A DNA stretch of 7,564 bases from JBEKEX01 sp050013615 (GCA_050013615.1 JBEKEX010000127.1:1-7564), one strand, 5' to 3'. Shown: positions 1 through 5,860, numbered from the stretch's first letter. Notes: generated from the letters alone by a model not told the origin. Made by a program: numbers and translations.

Positions 1-254
1 GAGACAAAGACCACCGGCTCGTCACGGTCGGGAGACGCACTGCGGCTGCAAACCGAGCAAGGACCATGTTCTGGCAATAACCGTTTGCACTGCGGGCAGC
101 GCCGTTCCTCCGACAGCTCGAGCGCCGGATTGGAGGCCAGCTCCGATTCGATCTGTTCTTCTAGTTCATCGACCGGCAGAGCCAGCAGTGTCATGGTCTG
201 GGCCAGGTGGGCCGTGGTGGCCGGGCGGATTGATTGGTATTGTACTTGTAACAT
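1..254 (-). CDS. rpoN: RNA polymerase sigma-54 factor, N-terminal part (runs off left edge)
   Basis: Sigma-54 directs RNA polymerase to -24/-12 promoters, where ATP-driven enhancer-binding proteins open the complex. Only the first 84 codons are present, read leftwards from ATG 254-252. Residues 14-47 resemble sigma-54 Region I: helical, with the pattern HLAQTMTLL, then DELEEQIESELASNPALEL, matching the family's 'LEQEI..ELxxNPLLE' signature. Region I is normally Gln-rich (MTPQLQQ); here that stretch is diverged. A Cys4 motif follows at residues 53-69, C53-x2-C56-x9-C66-x2-C69, probably a small zinc knuckle between Region I and the core-binding domain, which is not typical of proteobacterial RpoN. 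An AAAGG ribosome-binding site lies about 7 bases upstream of the ATG. A matching sigma-54-type promoter directly upstream supports the call. The core-binding, HTH and RpoN-box domains lie outside the window, so identity rests on Region I alone. Confidence 0.75.
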   Translation of the reverse strand, partial: MLQVQYQSIRPATTAHLAQTMTLLALPVDELEEQIESELASNPALELSEERRCPQCKRLLPEHGPCSVCSRSASPDRDEPVVFV

Positions 255-272
255 ACGCAACCTTTCGATAAA

Positions 273-301
273 AGTATAGCAGTTTTATCTTTAGGGTGCA
301 A
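273..301 (-). promoter_or_regulatory. Sigma-70-type promoter of rpoN
   Basis: On the minus strand the -35 is TTGCAC (301-296), the spacer is exactly 17 bases, and the -10 is TATACT (278-273), preceded by TGC, close to an extended -10. The predicted start is near 266, giving a leader of about 12 bases before the rpoN ATG. The -35 hexamer shares five bases with the -12 element of the overlapping sigma-54-type promoter. Confidence 0.7.
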
Positions 302-312
302 GTTTCGTGCCA
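297..312 (-). promoter_or_regulatory. Sigma-54 (-24/-12) promoter consensus upstream of rpoN
   Basis: The minus strand reads TGGCACG-AAAC-TTGCA, identical at every fixed position to the consensus TGGCACG-N4-TTGCW. The GG and GC dinucleotides are 12 bases apart as required. The predicted start is near 286, about 32 bases before the rpoN ATG. Twelve fixed bases should occur by chance about once per 17 million positions, so a match here in front of a sigma-54-like gene is unlikely to be accidental. Use in vivo is inferred. Confidence 0.72.
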
Positions 313-325
313 AACTAATTTTGTA

Positions 326-342
326 CGGGTGCCCACCACCCG
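326..342. repeat. Inverted repeat in the rpoN-trmFO intergenic region
   Basis: CGGGTG (326-331) and CACCCG (337-342) form a perfect 6-bp inverted repeat around a 5-base centre. It sits about 40-56 bases upstream of the predicted sigma-54 start. It has no T-tract, so it is not a terminator. A protein-binding site is possible but unproven. Confidence 0.4.
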
Positions 343-397
343 AAACGAGATTGAATGCTGGTTAAAAGGCAATACGGCTTGGCTCATTTTCCTGGTA

Positions 398-442
398 GCC
401 AGCCACGTCGGAGCCCGCCACCTAGTGGCCCGCCACGTAGTG
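398..442. repeat. Three 15-bp tandem repeats with CCAC-N3-GTGG dyads (candidate enhancer/operator)
   Basis: Copies at 413-427 (GCCCGCCACCTAGTG) and 428-442 (GCCCGCCACGTAGTG) differ at one base. A third, degenerate copy at 398-412 matches about 11 of 15. The two good copies contain CCAC-CTA-GTGG (418-428) and CCAC-GTA-GTGG (433-443), with centres 15 bases apart, and the intervening GTGG-CCCG-CCAC (425-436) is also a dyad. Dyad centres lie about 122, 137 and 152 bases upstream of the predicted sigma-54 start of rpoN, typical enhancer spacing. The last copy also abuts the candidate trmFO -10. Arrangement seen; regulator binding inferred. Confidence 0.55.
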
Positions 443-449
443 GTAGAAT
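441..449 (+). promoter_or_regulatory. Candidate extended -10 promoter of trmFO
   Basis: TGG-TAGAAT fits the extended -10 pattern TGn-TAnAAT. I find no convincing -35, since that position is taken up by the tandem dyad repeats. Predicted start is about 455-457, giving a leader of roughly 27 bases. An AGGG at about 475-478 serves as ribosome-binding site for the ATG at 483. Confidence 0.4.
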
Positions 450-482
450 AATTCAATCGAATTCATTCTTGAACAGGGTACC

Positions 483-1829
483 ATGCAGGAATTAATTGTT
501 ATCGGTGGCGGCCTGGCCGGTTGCGAGGCTGCCTGGCAAGCTGCTAACCGCGGCATCAAAGTCAGCCTATACGAGATGCGGCCATTAGTGCTGACGCCCG
601 CCCACGTCAGCGACCGGCTGGCTGAACTGGTTTGCAGCAACTCGCTGGGCTCGGCGCTGATCGACCGCGCTTCAGGCCTGCTCAAGGAAGAACTGCGACT
701 GCTCGGCTCGCTGCTCCTCGAATGTGCTGAAAAAACCTCCCTGCCTGCCGGCGGCGCCCTGGCCGTGGACCGCGAAGCTTTTTCCCAGATGGTCAGCGAT
801 AAGATCACTTCCCATCCAAACATCCGCCTGATCCGCGAAGAAGTCACCGTAATCCCGCCCTCGCCTGCCATCATTGCCTCCGGCCCACTCACTTCGCCAG
901 CGTTGTGCAGCGCCATCCAAAAGCTGATCGGGCAGGAACGCTTATTCTTCTACGACGCCATCGCCCCCATTGTGACGCTGGATTCGATCGATATGAGCAT
1001 TGCCTTCCGTGCCTCGCGCTTCGACCGCGGTGAGACCGATGAGGGCGATTACATCAACTGCCCCATGGACAAAGAGCAATACCTCGCCTTCGTCCGCGAA
1101 CTCCTGAATGCCGAGCGGTTCCAACTGCGCGACTTCGAAGCGGATATCTCCCAAGGGGTCACTGCCGGGAGCAAAGACTATTTCGAAGGCTGTTTGCCCG
1201 TCGAGGTGATGGCTGGGAGAGGAGAGATGTCGTTGGCATTTGGCCCCATGCGCCCCATCGGGATCCATGACCCGCATACCCACTTGCGTCCTTATGCCGT
1301 CATGCAGTTGCGCCAGGACAACCTGACTGGCAGCCTGTACAACATCGTCGGTTTCCAAACCAACTTGTTGGAAAAAGAGCAGCAGCGTGTCTTCAGGTTG
1401 GTACCGGGCCTTGCTAATGCCCATTTCGTACGCTACGGTCAGATGCATCGGAACACCTATTTCGCTTCGCCACTCGTGCTCAGGCCCACGCTGCAGACCC
1501 GTCAGCGCGACGATCTCTTCTTTGCCGGCCAGATCACCGGCGTGGAAGGCTACATGGGCAACATCGCCACTGGCTTGCTGGCAGGTATCAACGTTGCCAG
1601 GGTGTTGAGCGGTCAGTCGCCGCTCGAACTGCCGGTCACCAGCATGCTGGGGGCATTGTGTCATTACATCACCCATGCCGAGCTGAAAGATTTCCAACCC
1701 ATGAAAGCCAACTTCGGTCTACTCCCACTATTGGCTGATCCAATCAGGAACAAGAAAGAATCGAAAGCAGCCGTGGTGGCGCGTGCCCTCAATTCCATCA
1801 AAGAACTCCTGCCGCAAATACAACCATGA
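483..1829 (+). CDS. trmFO: Methylenetetrahydrofolate--tRNA-(uracil-5-)-methyltransferase TrmFO
   Basis: TrmFO makes 5-methyluridine at position 54 of the tRNA T-loop, using methylenetetrahydrofolate as carbon donor and FAD/NAD(P)H as reductant, in the cytoplasm. The 448-residue product has the N-terminal dinucleotide-binding motif GGGLAGCEAAWQ (8-19), the ELVCSNSLGS block with C51, the YFEGCLPVEVMA block with C237 (the Cys pair is important in characterised TrmFO proteins), and the C-terminal FAD-binding segment GQITGVEGYMGNIATG. Length is normal for the family (about 435-470). The ATG at 483 is chosen because the FAD motif begins within ten residues and an AGGG lies just upstream. The stop overlaps the next start as ATGA, implying translational coupling to the M28 gene. 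Upstream it diverges from rpoN. Organisms with TrmFO often lack the SAM-dependent TrmA for this position. Confidence 0.95.
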   Translation: MQELIVIGGGLAGCEAAWQAANRGIKVSLYEMRPLVLTPAHVSDRLAELVCSNSLGSALIDRASGLLKEELRLLGSLLLECAEKTSLPAGGALAVDREAFSQMVSDKITSHPNIRLIREEVTVIPPSPAIIASGPLTSPALCSAIQKLIGQERLFFYDAIAPIVTLDSIDMSIAFRASRFDRGETDEGDYINCPMDKEQYLAFVRELLNAERFQLRDFEADISQGVTAGSKDYFEGCLPVEVMAGRGEMSLAFGPMRPIGIHDPHTHLRPYAVMQLRQDNLTGSLYNIVGFQTNLLEKEQQRVFRLVPGLANAHFVRYGQMHRNTYFASPLVLRPTLQTRQRDDLFFAGQITGVEGYMGNIATGLLAGINVARVLSGQSPLELPVTSMLGALCHYITHAELKDFQPMKANFGLLPLLADPIRNKKESKAAVVARALNSIKELLPQIQP

Positions 1830-2779
1830 AACGCAACCTTGTCTTTGCTTTACTGGCAGCCATCATCCTGTTAATTTCCGCGATGCTTGCCGGTGACTTG
1901 CTGCCGACTTCTACACAGACAAACAGTTCTGCAACCGGCACACCGGTCATCACAGTCACACCCACACCGGTAGCTTTCGATGGTCAGCAAGCCTACCAGG
2001 ATGTCGTCACCCAGGTGGATTTCGGTGCTCGCACACCGGGTTCCGTTGCTCACCAAAAAGAGACCGACTGGATCGTTGCGCAGCTTCAATCGGCTGGCTG
2101 GCAAGCCGATGTCCAAAGGACCACGTATCAAGGGCACGAGGTCGATAACATCGTCGCCAAGCGCGGCAGCGGCTCGCCCTGGTATATCCTGGGGGCACAC
2201 TATGATTCGCGCATGACCGCCGACCAGGACCCCGACCCGCAGAAGCGCCAGCAGCCCGTGCCGGGCGCCAACGACGGCGCCTCCGGAGTGGCCGTGCTTC
2301 TCGGACTCGCCCGCAGTCTGCCGCAAACCCTGGATAAACAAGTCTGGTTGTTGTTCATCGACGCCGAAGACCAGGGCGAGATCCCCGGCTGGGATTGGAT
2401 CCTGGGAGCACGTAGTTTTGCCAACCAATTGACCGCCAAGCCCGATGGTGTCATCATCCTGGACATGATCGGCGACTCCAATCTGGATATCTATTTCGAG
2501 CAGCAATCCGATGCCACGCTCGAAAAGCAGATCTGGCAGGTGGCGGCCGACAATGGCTTTTCCAAAAATTTCATCCCCACTAATAAATACACCATGCTCG
2601 ATGACCACATCCCATTTCTCGAGAAAGGCATCCCCGCCGTCGACATCATCGATTTCGATTATCCTTACTGGCACACCACTTCAGATACTCCCGAGCATGT
2701 CTCCGCGGCCAGTCTCGATGCCGTCGGCTCGACCTTGTTGGCATGGCTCACGCAGGTTAACCAGGGTGTTGGCAAATGA
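1826..2779 (+). CDS. Secreted M28-family zinc metallohydrolase, glutaminyl-cyclase-like
   Basis: The 317-residue protein has an N-terminal hydrophobic segment (about residues 5-22, cleavage plausible after AMLA, no lipobox Cys), then a Thr/Ser/Pro-rich linker (about 28-50), then an M28 fold. It should act outside the membrane or be anchored to it. Metal and catalytic candidates are H125 (GAHYDS), D150 (GANDGASG), E181 and D182 (FIDAEDQG), D213 (ILDMIGD) and H283 (YWHTTSD). The block DDHIPFLEKGIPAVDII followed by WHTTSDT is very like animal and bacterial glutaminyl-peptide cyclotransferases, which share the M28 fold and cyclise N-terminal Gln to pyroglutamate. Aminopeptidase activity remains possible. 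Its start overlaps the trmFO stop by four bases, so translation is probably coupled although no functional link is obvious. No strong terminator follows it. Confidence 0.85.
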   Translation: MKRNLVFALLAAIILLISAMLAGDLLPTSTQTNSSATGTPVITVTPTPVAFDGQQAYQDVVTQVDFGARTPGSVAHQKETDWIVAQLQSAGWQADVQRTTYQGHEVDNIVAKRGSGSPWYILGAHYDSRMTADQDPDPQKRQQPVPGANDGASGVAVLLGLARSLPQTLDKQVWLLFIDAEDQGEIPGWDWILGARSFANQLTAKPDGVIILDMIGDSNLDIYFEQQSDATLEKQIWQVAADNGFSKNFIPTNKYTMLDDHIPFLEKGIPAVDIIDFDYPYWHTTSDTPEHVSAASLDAVGSTLLAWLTQVNQGVGK

Positions 2780-2792
2780 CTTGAGCGGGCGT

Positions 2793-2845
2793 AAACTTGT
2801 AGATAGAGATGGCAGTGGGTTTTTCTGACAAGTTTTTTCGAACTT
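2793..2845 (+). other. Overlapping inverted repeats in the M28-aminotransferase gap
   Basis: AAACTTGT (2793-2800) can pair with ACAAGTTT (2828-2835), followed by more Ts, a weak terminator-like layout with a long 27-base loop. The same right arm, AAGTT (2830-2834), can instead pair with AACTT (2841-2845). The two pairings exclude each other. I see no convincing sigma-70 promoter in this 94-base gap; TTGAGC (2781) with TAGAGA (2804) at 17 bases is the best and is poor. Confidence 0.3.
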
Positions 2846-2873
2846 CAAACCACAGGAATTTAAAAAAAGAAAC

Positions 2874-4067
2874 ATGATTCGAACACAACCTTCTTTTACC
2901 CCGGCAGAACGGATTGCCTCTTTCAAGCCCTATTTCTTCGCCGCCTTGAACGTCAAGCTCGATGAACTACGCGCGCATAAGATGGATATCATCCGTCTGG
3001 ACATGGGTTCCCCCGACCTGCCGCCGGAGAGTTTCATTATCGAAACGCTGGTCAATTCCGCCCGCAAACCGGATGTACATGGATACACTCCCAACGGGGG
3101 CACACCGTCTTTCCGGCAAGCCATCGCTTCCTATTATTTGCGCAGGTTTAATGTAAAACTCGACCCCCAGCGGGAGACGCTGGCATTGATCGGCTCCAAG
3201 GAAGGGCTTTTCAACCTGAGCCAGGTATTGATCAACCCCGGTGACGTGGCCTTGATCCCCGACCCCGGCTATCCGGTCTACAGTGCCAGCAGCATCATCG
3301 CCGGGGCCGAGATCTATTCCTTGCCGCTGTTGAGCAACAACCGCTTTTTGCCGGACCTGGATTCGATCCCCGAGACCATTGCCCGCCGGGCAAAAATCCT
3401 TTGGCTGAATTATCCCAACAACCCCACAGGCGCCATCGCTACACCCGGTTTCTATCAAAAGGCCATCGACTTCGCCCATCACTATAACGTTTTGATTGCC
3501 CACGATACACCCTATGCGGATGTTTGTTTCGACGGCTACGTCGCTCCCAGCATCTTGCAATTTGAAGGCGCCAAGGAGGTGTCGGTCGAGTTCAACTCGC
3601 TCTCCAAGACCTACAACATGGCCGGCTGGCGTCTGGGCATGGCAGTCGGCAATGCGGATGTCATCAGCATGCTGCACACGTATAAAAGCCAGATGGACTC
3701 ATCCCATTTTGCCCCGGTGCTAGAAGCCGGAACCGTAGCTTTGACCGGTGACCAGGAATGGTTGTCCGAGCGTAATGCCATCTACGAGACACGGCGTGAC
3801 ATCGTCCTGGACGGACTGCGCCGTGCAGGCTTCTCCGTGGAGACCCCCATTGCCGCCATTTACGTCTGGGCACGGCTGCCGGAACGTTTCAAGGATAGCG
3901 AAGCGTTCTGTGCCAGGTTGCTTGAAGAAACCGGGGTCAGCACCACTCCCGGCATCGTCTATGGGAAATACGGTGAAGGCTATTTGCGGATTTCCCTGGG
4001 CACCAAAACCGAGCGAATCCAGGAAGCCATTCAACGCATGGTCGACTGGGTGGCTCACCAGAAATAG
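2874..4067 (+). CDS. dapL: PLP-dependent class I/II aminotransferase, LL-diaminopimelate aminotransferase-like
   Basis: A 397-residue fold-type I aminotransferase. Visible active-site features are the NYPNNPTG block (179-186, N183 contacting PLP), HDTPY (D211 and Y214, cofactor ring), SLSKTYNMAGWR with Schiff-base lysine K245 and R253, and R372 in LRISLGT, binding the substrate carboxylate. The segments LIGSKEGLFNL, NPGDVALIPDPGYPVY, FLPDLDSIP and FNSLSKTYNMAGWR follow the DapL pattern. DapL converts tetrahydrodipicolinate and glutamate to LL-diaminopimelate, a shortcut in lysine and peptidoglycan synthesis used by Chloroflexota among others. A broader aspartate or alanine aminotransferase role cannot be excluded. 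The ATG at 2874 is the only start after an in-frame TGA at 2826, yet the nearest purine-rich site (AGGA, 2854-2857) is 16 bases away; the intervening A-run may substitute. hflX follows after 13 bases, suggesting an operon. Confidence 0.85.
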   Translation: MIRTQPSFTPAERIASFKPYFFAALNVKLDELRAHKMDIIRLDMGSPDLPPESFIIETLVNSARKPDVHGYTPNGGTPSFRQAIASYYLRRFNVKLDPQRETLALIGSKEGLFNLSQVLINPGDVALIPDPGYPVYSASSIIAGAEIYSLPLLSNNRFLPDLDSIPETIARRAKILWLNYPNNPTGAIATPGFYQKAIDFAHHYNVLIAHDTPYADVCFDGYVAPSILQFEGAKEVSVEFNSLSKTYNMAGWRLGMAVGNADVISMLHTYKSQMDSSHFAPVLEAGTVALTGDQEWLSERNAIYETRRDIVLDGLRRAGFSVETPIAAIYVWARLPERFKDSEAFCARLLEETGVSTTPGIVYGKYGEGYLRISLGTKTERIQEAIQRMVDWVAHQK

Positions 4068-4080
4068 ATCAGAGGAATAG

Positions 4081-5439
4081 TTGTCAAAACGTATCCCACA
4101 ACCGACCCGCCCACCCCGTGAACGAACTTACCTGGTTGGGATTGAATTGCAGCACCAACCTTCGATCCTTTCAGTACAGGACTCGCTGGCCGAGTTGGCG
4201 CTTTTGGCAGATACCGCCGGCCTGGACGTGATCGGCGAGACCTCCCAAAAATTGGTCCAGCCCAATCCCCAAACTTTCATCGGCAGCGGTAAAGTCGAAG
4301 AGATCAAGGCACTCGTCGAGGAGACCCTGGCCGAGGTGGTGATCTTCGATACAGAGCTATCACCGCGTCACCAACGCGAGCTTGAAGACAAATTCGGCGA
4401 CAAGGTGCGTGTGCTCGATCGCACCGCGCTTATCCTGGACATCTTTGCCCAGCACGCCCACACCAGCGAAGGCATTTTGCAGGTACAGCTTGCTCAGATG
4501 GAGTATCGCCTGCCTCGATTGACGCGTGCCTGGACCCACTTGGCACGCCAAACTGGTGGTGCCGCCGGCCGTACCGGCAGCGTGGGCGGCGTCGGTTTGC
4601 GCGGCCCCGGCGAGACCCAATTGGAAGTGGACCGCCGCGAGATCCACCGGCGCATCACAACGCTCAAGGCCGAACTCGAAAAGGTGCGTGCCCACCGCAG
4701 TCGCCATCGCGCTCAACGCAAGCTTTCCCGTATCCCGACCATTGCTTTGGTTGGCTATACGAATGCCGGGAAGTCCACCCTGCTGAATTCGCTTGCCAAA
4801 AGCGACGTCTACGTGGCCAATCAGTTATTCGCCACGCTCGACCCCACAACTCGGCGGGTAAACCTGCCCGGCCATCATGCGGTTCTGATTACCGATACGG
4901 TCGGTTTCATCCAGAAACTCCCCACCCAACTGATCGCCGCCTTTCGCGCCACCCTGGAAGAAATCACGGAAGCCGATCTGCTTATCCACATAGTCGATAT
5001 CACCCATCCCAATGCCCTGTCACAATGGCGCTCGGTCCAGCAGACACTGGAAGAGATCGAGGCACACCACATCCCCACCCTGACCGCCTTGAACAAAATG
5101 GACCGCCTGCCCGACCCTACCGGGGCGCGCCAGGTTCTGAAAGACTACCCCGATTCCGTGGCCATCTCGGCCAAGACAGGCACCGGCCTGGATGAGCTGT
5201 TGGCATTGGTCGAGGAACACCTCTACGAAAAATATACCCCGGTCACAGTGCGCCTACCTTACCAGCAAGGCCAGTTGATCTCGTTATTCCATGAGTATGG
5301 GCAGATCACCCGCATTGAGCAGGGCCGCGGTGGTGTGCTGATCCAGGGAAACTTGCCCGGCAGGCTCATGGCCCAATTCCAGGCCTACCTGGCGAGTGAG
5401 AAAGCCCCTATGGAATCAGAAGAGAGCGAAGAGTTTTAG
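4081..5439 (+). CDS. hflX: Ribosome-associated GTPase HflX
   Basis: HflX binds the 50S subunit or 70S ribosome and splits stalled ribosomes, for example under heat or antibiotic stress. The 452-residue product has the N-terminal HflX domain (about 15-190) with FIGSGKVEEI, DTELSPRHQRELE, VLDRTALILDIFAQHA and the glycine-rich stretch ending GLRGPGETQLEVDRR, then a coiled linker (about 190-215). The G domain follows: G1 GYTNAGKST (225-233), G2 around DPTT (254-257), G3 DTVGF (272-276), G4 NKMD (338-341) and G5 SAKTG (363-367). A C-terminal domain (about 385-445) closes it. Length is normal. The start is TTG at 4081, supported by an AGAGGA ribosome-binding site about 6 bases upstream and by the absence of a nearby ATG in the conserved N-terminus. 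It is 13 bases from the aminotransferase and probably cotranscribed; the hairpin at 5530-5566 terminates it. Confidence 0.95.
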   Translation: MSKRIPQPTRPPRERTYLVGIELQHQPSILSVQDSLAELALLADTAGLDVIGETSQKLVQPNPQTFIGSGKVEEIKALVEETLAEVVIFDTELSPRHQRELEDKFGDKVRVLDRTALILDIFAQHAHTSEGILQVQLAQMEYRLPRLTRAWTHLARQTGGAAGRTGSVGGVGLRGPGETQLEVDRREIHRRITTLKAELEKVRAHRSRHRAQRKLSRIPTIALVGYTNAGKSTLLNSLAKSDVYVANQLFATLDPTTRRVNLPGHHAVLITDTVGFIQKLPTQLIAAFRATLEEITEADLLIHIVDITHPNALSQWRSVQQTLEEIEAHHIPTLTALNKMDRLPDPTGARQVLKDYPDSVAISAKTGTGLDELLALVEEHLYEKYTPVTVRLPYQQGQLISLFHEYGQITRIEQGRGGVLIQGNLPGRLMAQFQAYLASEKAPMESEESEEF

Positions 5440-5492
5440 CAGGAAAATCGATAACCATTAGGCTTTTACATACAGTCTTGGTTGAAGAAGGT

Positions 5493-5507
5493 CGTGCTTA
5501 AAGCACG
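5493..5507 (+). other. 15-base palindrome after hflX
   Basis: CGTGCTT-A-AAGCACG is a perfect 7+1+7 palindrome in the hflX-rpmF gap. As RNA it would fold as CGTGC/GCACG with a five-base loop. No T-tract follows, so it is unlikely to be a terminator alone. It may stabilise the 3' end of the hflX message. Confidence 0.35.
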
Positions 5508-5529
5508 GGAATCATCTCGCCAGGTTAAA

Positions 5530-5566
5530 CATAAAAGGGCTGCTATAAAAGCAGTCCTTTTTATGT
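5530..5566. terminator. Bidirectional intrinsic terminator between hflX and rpmF
   Basis: The arm 5533-5543 (AAAAGGGCTGC) pairs with 5551-5561 (GCAGTCCTTTT) over 11 bp, including one G-U pair, around a 7-base loop. T5562 follows, and with one bulged T the stem extends to CAT/ATG. The A-run on the left reads as a T-run on the minus strand. It therefore serves both hflX (+) and rpmF (-), which converge here with no other candidate. Confidence 0.85.
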
Positions 5567-5581
5567 GTCAAATAAGATCGA

Positions 5582-5773
5582 TTATTTCTTTTCTTTGGAT
5601 ACAGAGACGACTTCGCGACCCTGGTAATGCCCGCAATTGGGGCACACGGTGTGCGGTAGACGCATCTCGCCGCAGTTGCTGCACTGCACTAGATTAACAG
5701 CCTGCAGGGCATCCTGTGAGCGCCGGCGATCACGGCGGCCTTTGGACAATTTACGTTTTGGCAGCGGAACCAT
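5582..5773 (-). CDS. rpmF: Large ribosomal subunit protein L32
   Basis: A 63-residue, highly basic protein of the 50S subunit. It has the L32 N-terminus VPLPKRKLSKGRRDRRRS, the ALQAVNLVQC segment, and a zinc ribbon with C31, C34, C44 and C47 (CSNC...CPNC), followed by GHYQGREVV. It is therefore the zinc-binding form of L32. Length is typical (about 57-65). The ATG at 5773-5771 has AGGAG nine bases upstream. In many bacteria rpmF follows a yceD/DUF177 gene; here it has its own promoter and no such partner, and reads convergent to hflX and divergent from the SpoIIE-like gene. Confidence 0.95.
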   Translation of the reverse strand: MVPLPKRKLSKGRRDRRRSQDALQAVNLVQCSNCGEMRLPHTVCPNCGHYQGREVVSVSKEKK

Positions 5774-5801
5774 TCTTGATTACTCCTGTCTGATATTCCT
5801 G

Positions 5802-5821
5802 GTGGCATATATTCATGCCAC
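5802..5821 (-). promoter_or_regulatory. Hairpin in the rpmF mRNA leader
   Basis: GTGGCAT and ATGCCAC pair over 7 bp around a six-base loop, between the predicted transcription start (about 5826) and the AGGAG of rpmF. It would lie at the extreme 5' end of the mRNA. It could stabilise the message or bind a ribosomal protein; no T-tract follows, so attenuation is unlikely. Confidence 0.45.
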
Positions 5822-5832
5822 AAAGACATTAG

Positions 5833-5860
5833 ATTATACTATGCGGCTGGCTGCCGTCAA
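5833..5860 (-). promoter_or_regulatory. Strong sigma-70 promoter of rpmF
   Basis: On the minus strand TTGACG (5860-5855), a 16-base spacer and a perfect TATAAT (5838-5833). An A/T-rich stretch with a run of Ts lies just upstream of the -35 (about 5868-5882) and could act as an UP element, as expected for a ribosomal protein gene. The predicted leader is about 53 bases. Confidence 0.82.

Noticed and set aside
85..279. Plus-strand open frame at the left edge
   Set aside because: Low-complexity Ser-rich product antisense to the rpoN-like gene, whose minus-strand frame shows Region I homology, a ribosome-binding site and promoters.
398..442. CRISPR array or mobile-element end
   Set aside because: The units are 15 bases long, directly adjacent without spacers, and there are only two good copies; no cas or transposase gene is nearby.
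942..1697. Long open frame antisense to trmFO (251 codons)
   Set aside because: It is the mirror of a strongly conserved gene, with no recognisable domain; similar shadows occur opposite the M28 gene (1871-2674) and the aminotransferase (2967-3677).
2770..2784. Second sigma-54-like site, TGGCA-N6-TTGA, before the aminotransferase
   Set aside because: The -12 GC dinucleotide is GA and the -24 element ends AA instead of CG, so it falls short of the consensus at essential positions; part of it is M28 coding sequence.
5440..5581. tRNA or other structured RNA gene in the hflX-rpmF gap
   Set aside because: Only two simple hairpins are present; there is no cloverleaf, T-loop GTTCGA motif or CCA end.
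5482..5697. Possible small ORF after hflX starting with TTG
   Set aside because: It has no ribosome-binding site, runs through the terminator hairpin and then overlaps rpmF on the opposite strand; the codons look like non-coding sequence.
5802..5821. TGGCATG...ATGCC in the rpmF leader as a sigma-54 promoter
   Set aside because: The GG to GC spacing is one base too long on both strands; the match comes from the symmetric hairpin, and a strong sigma-70 promoter lies just upstream.
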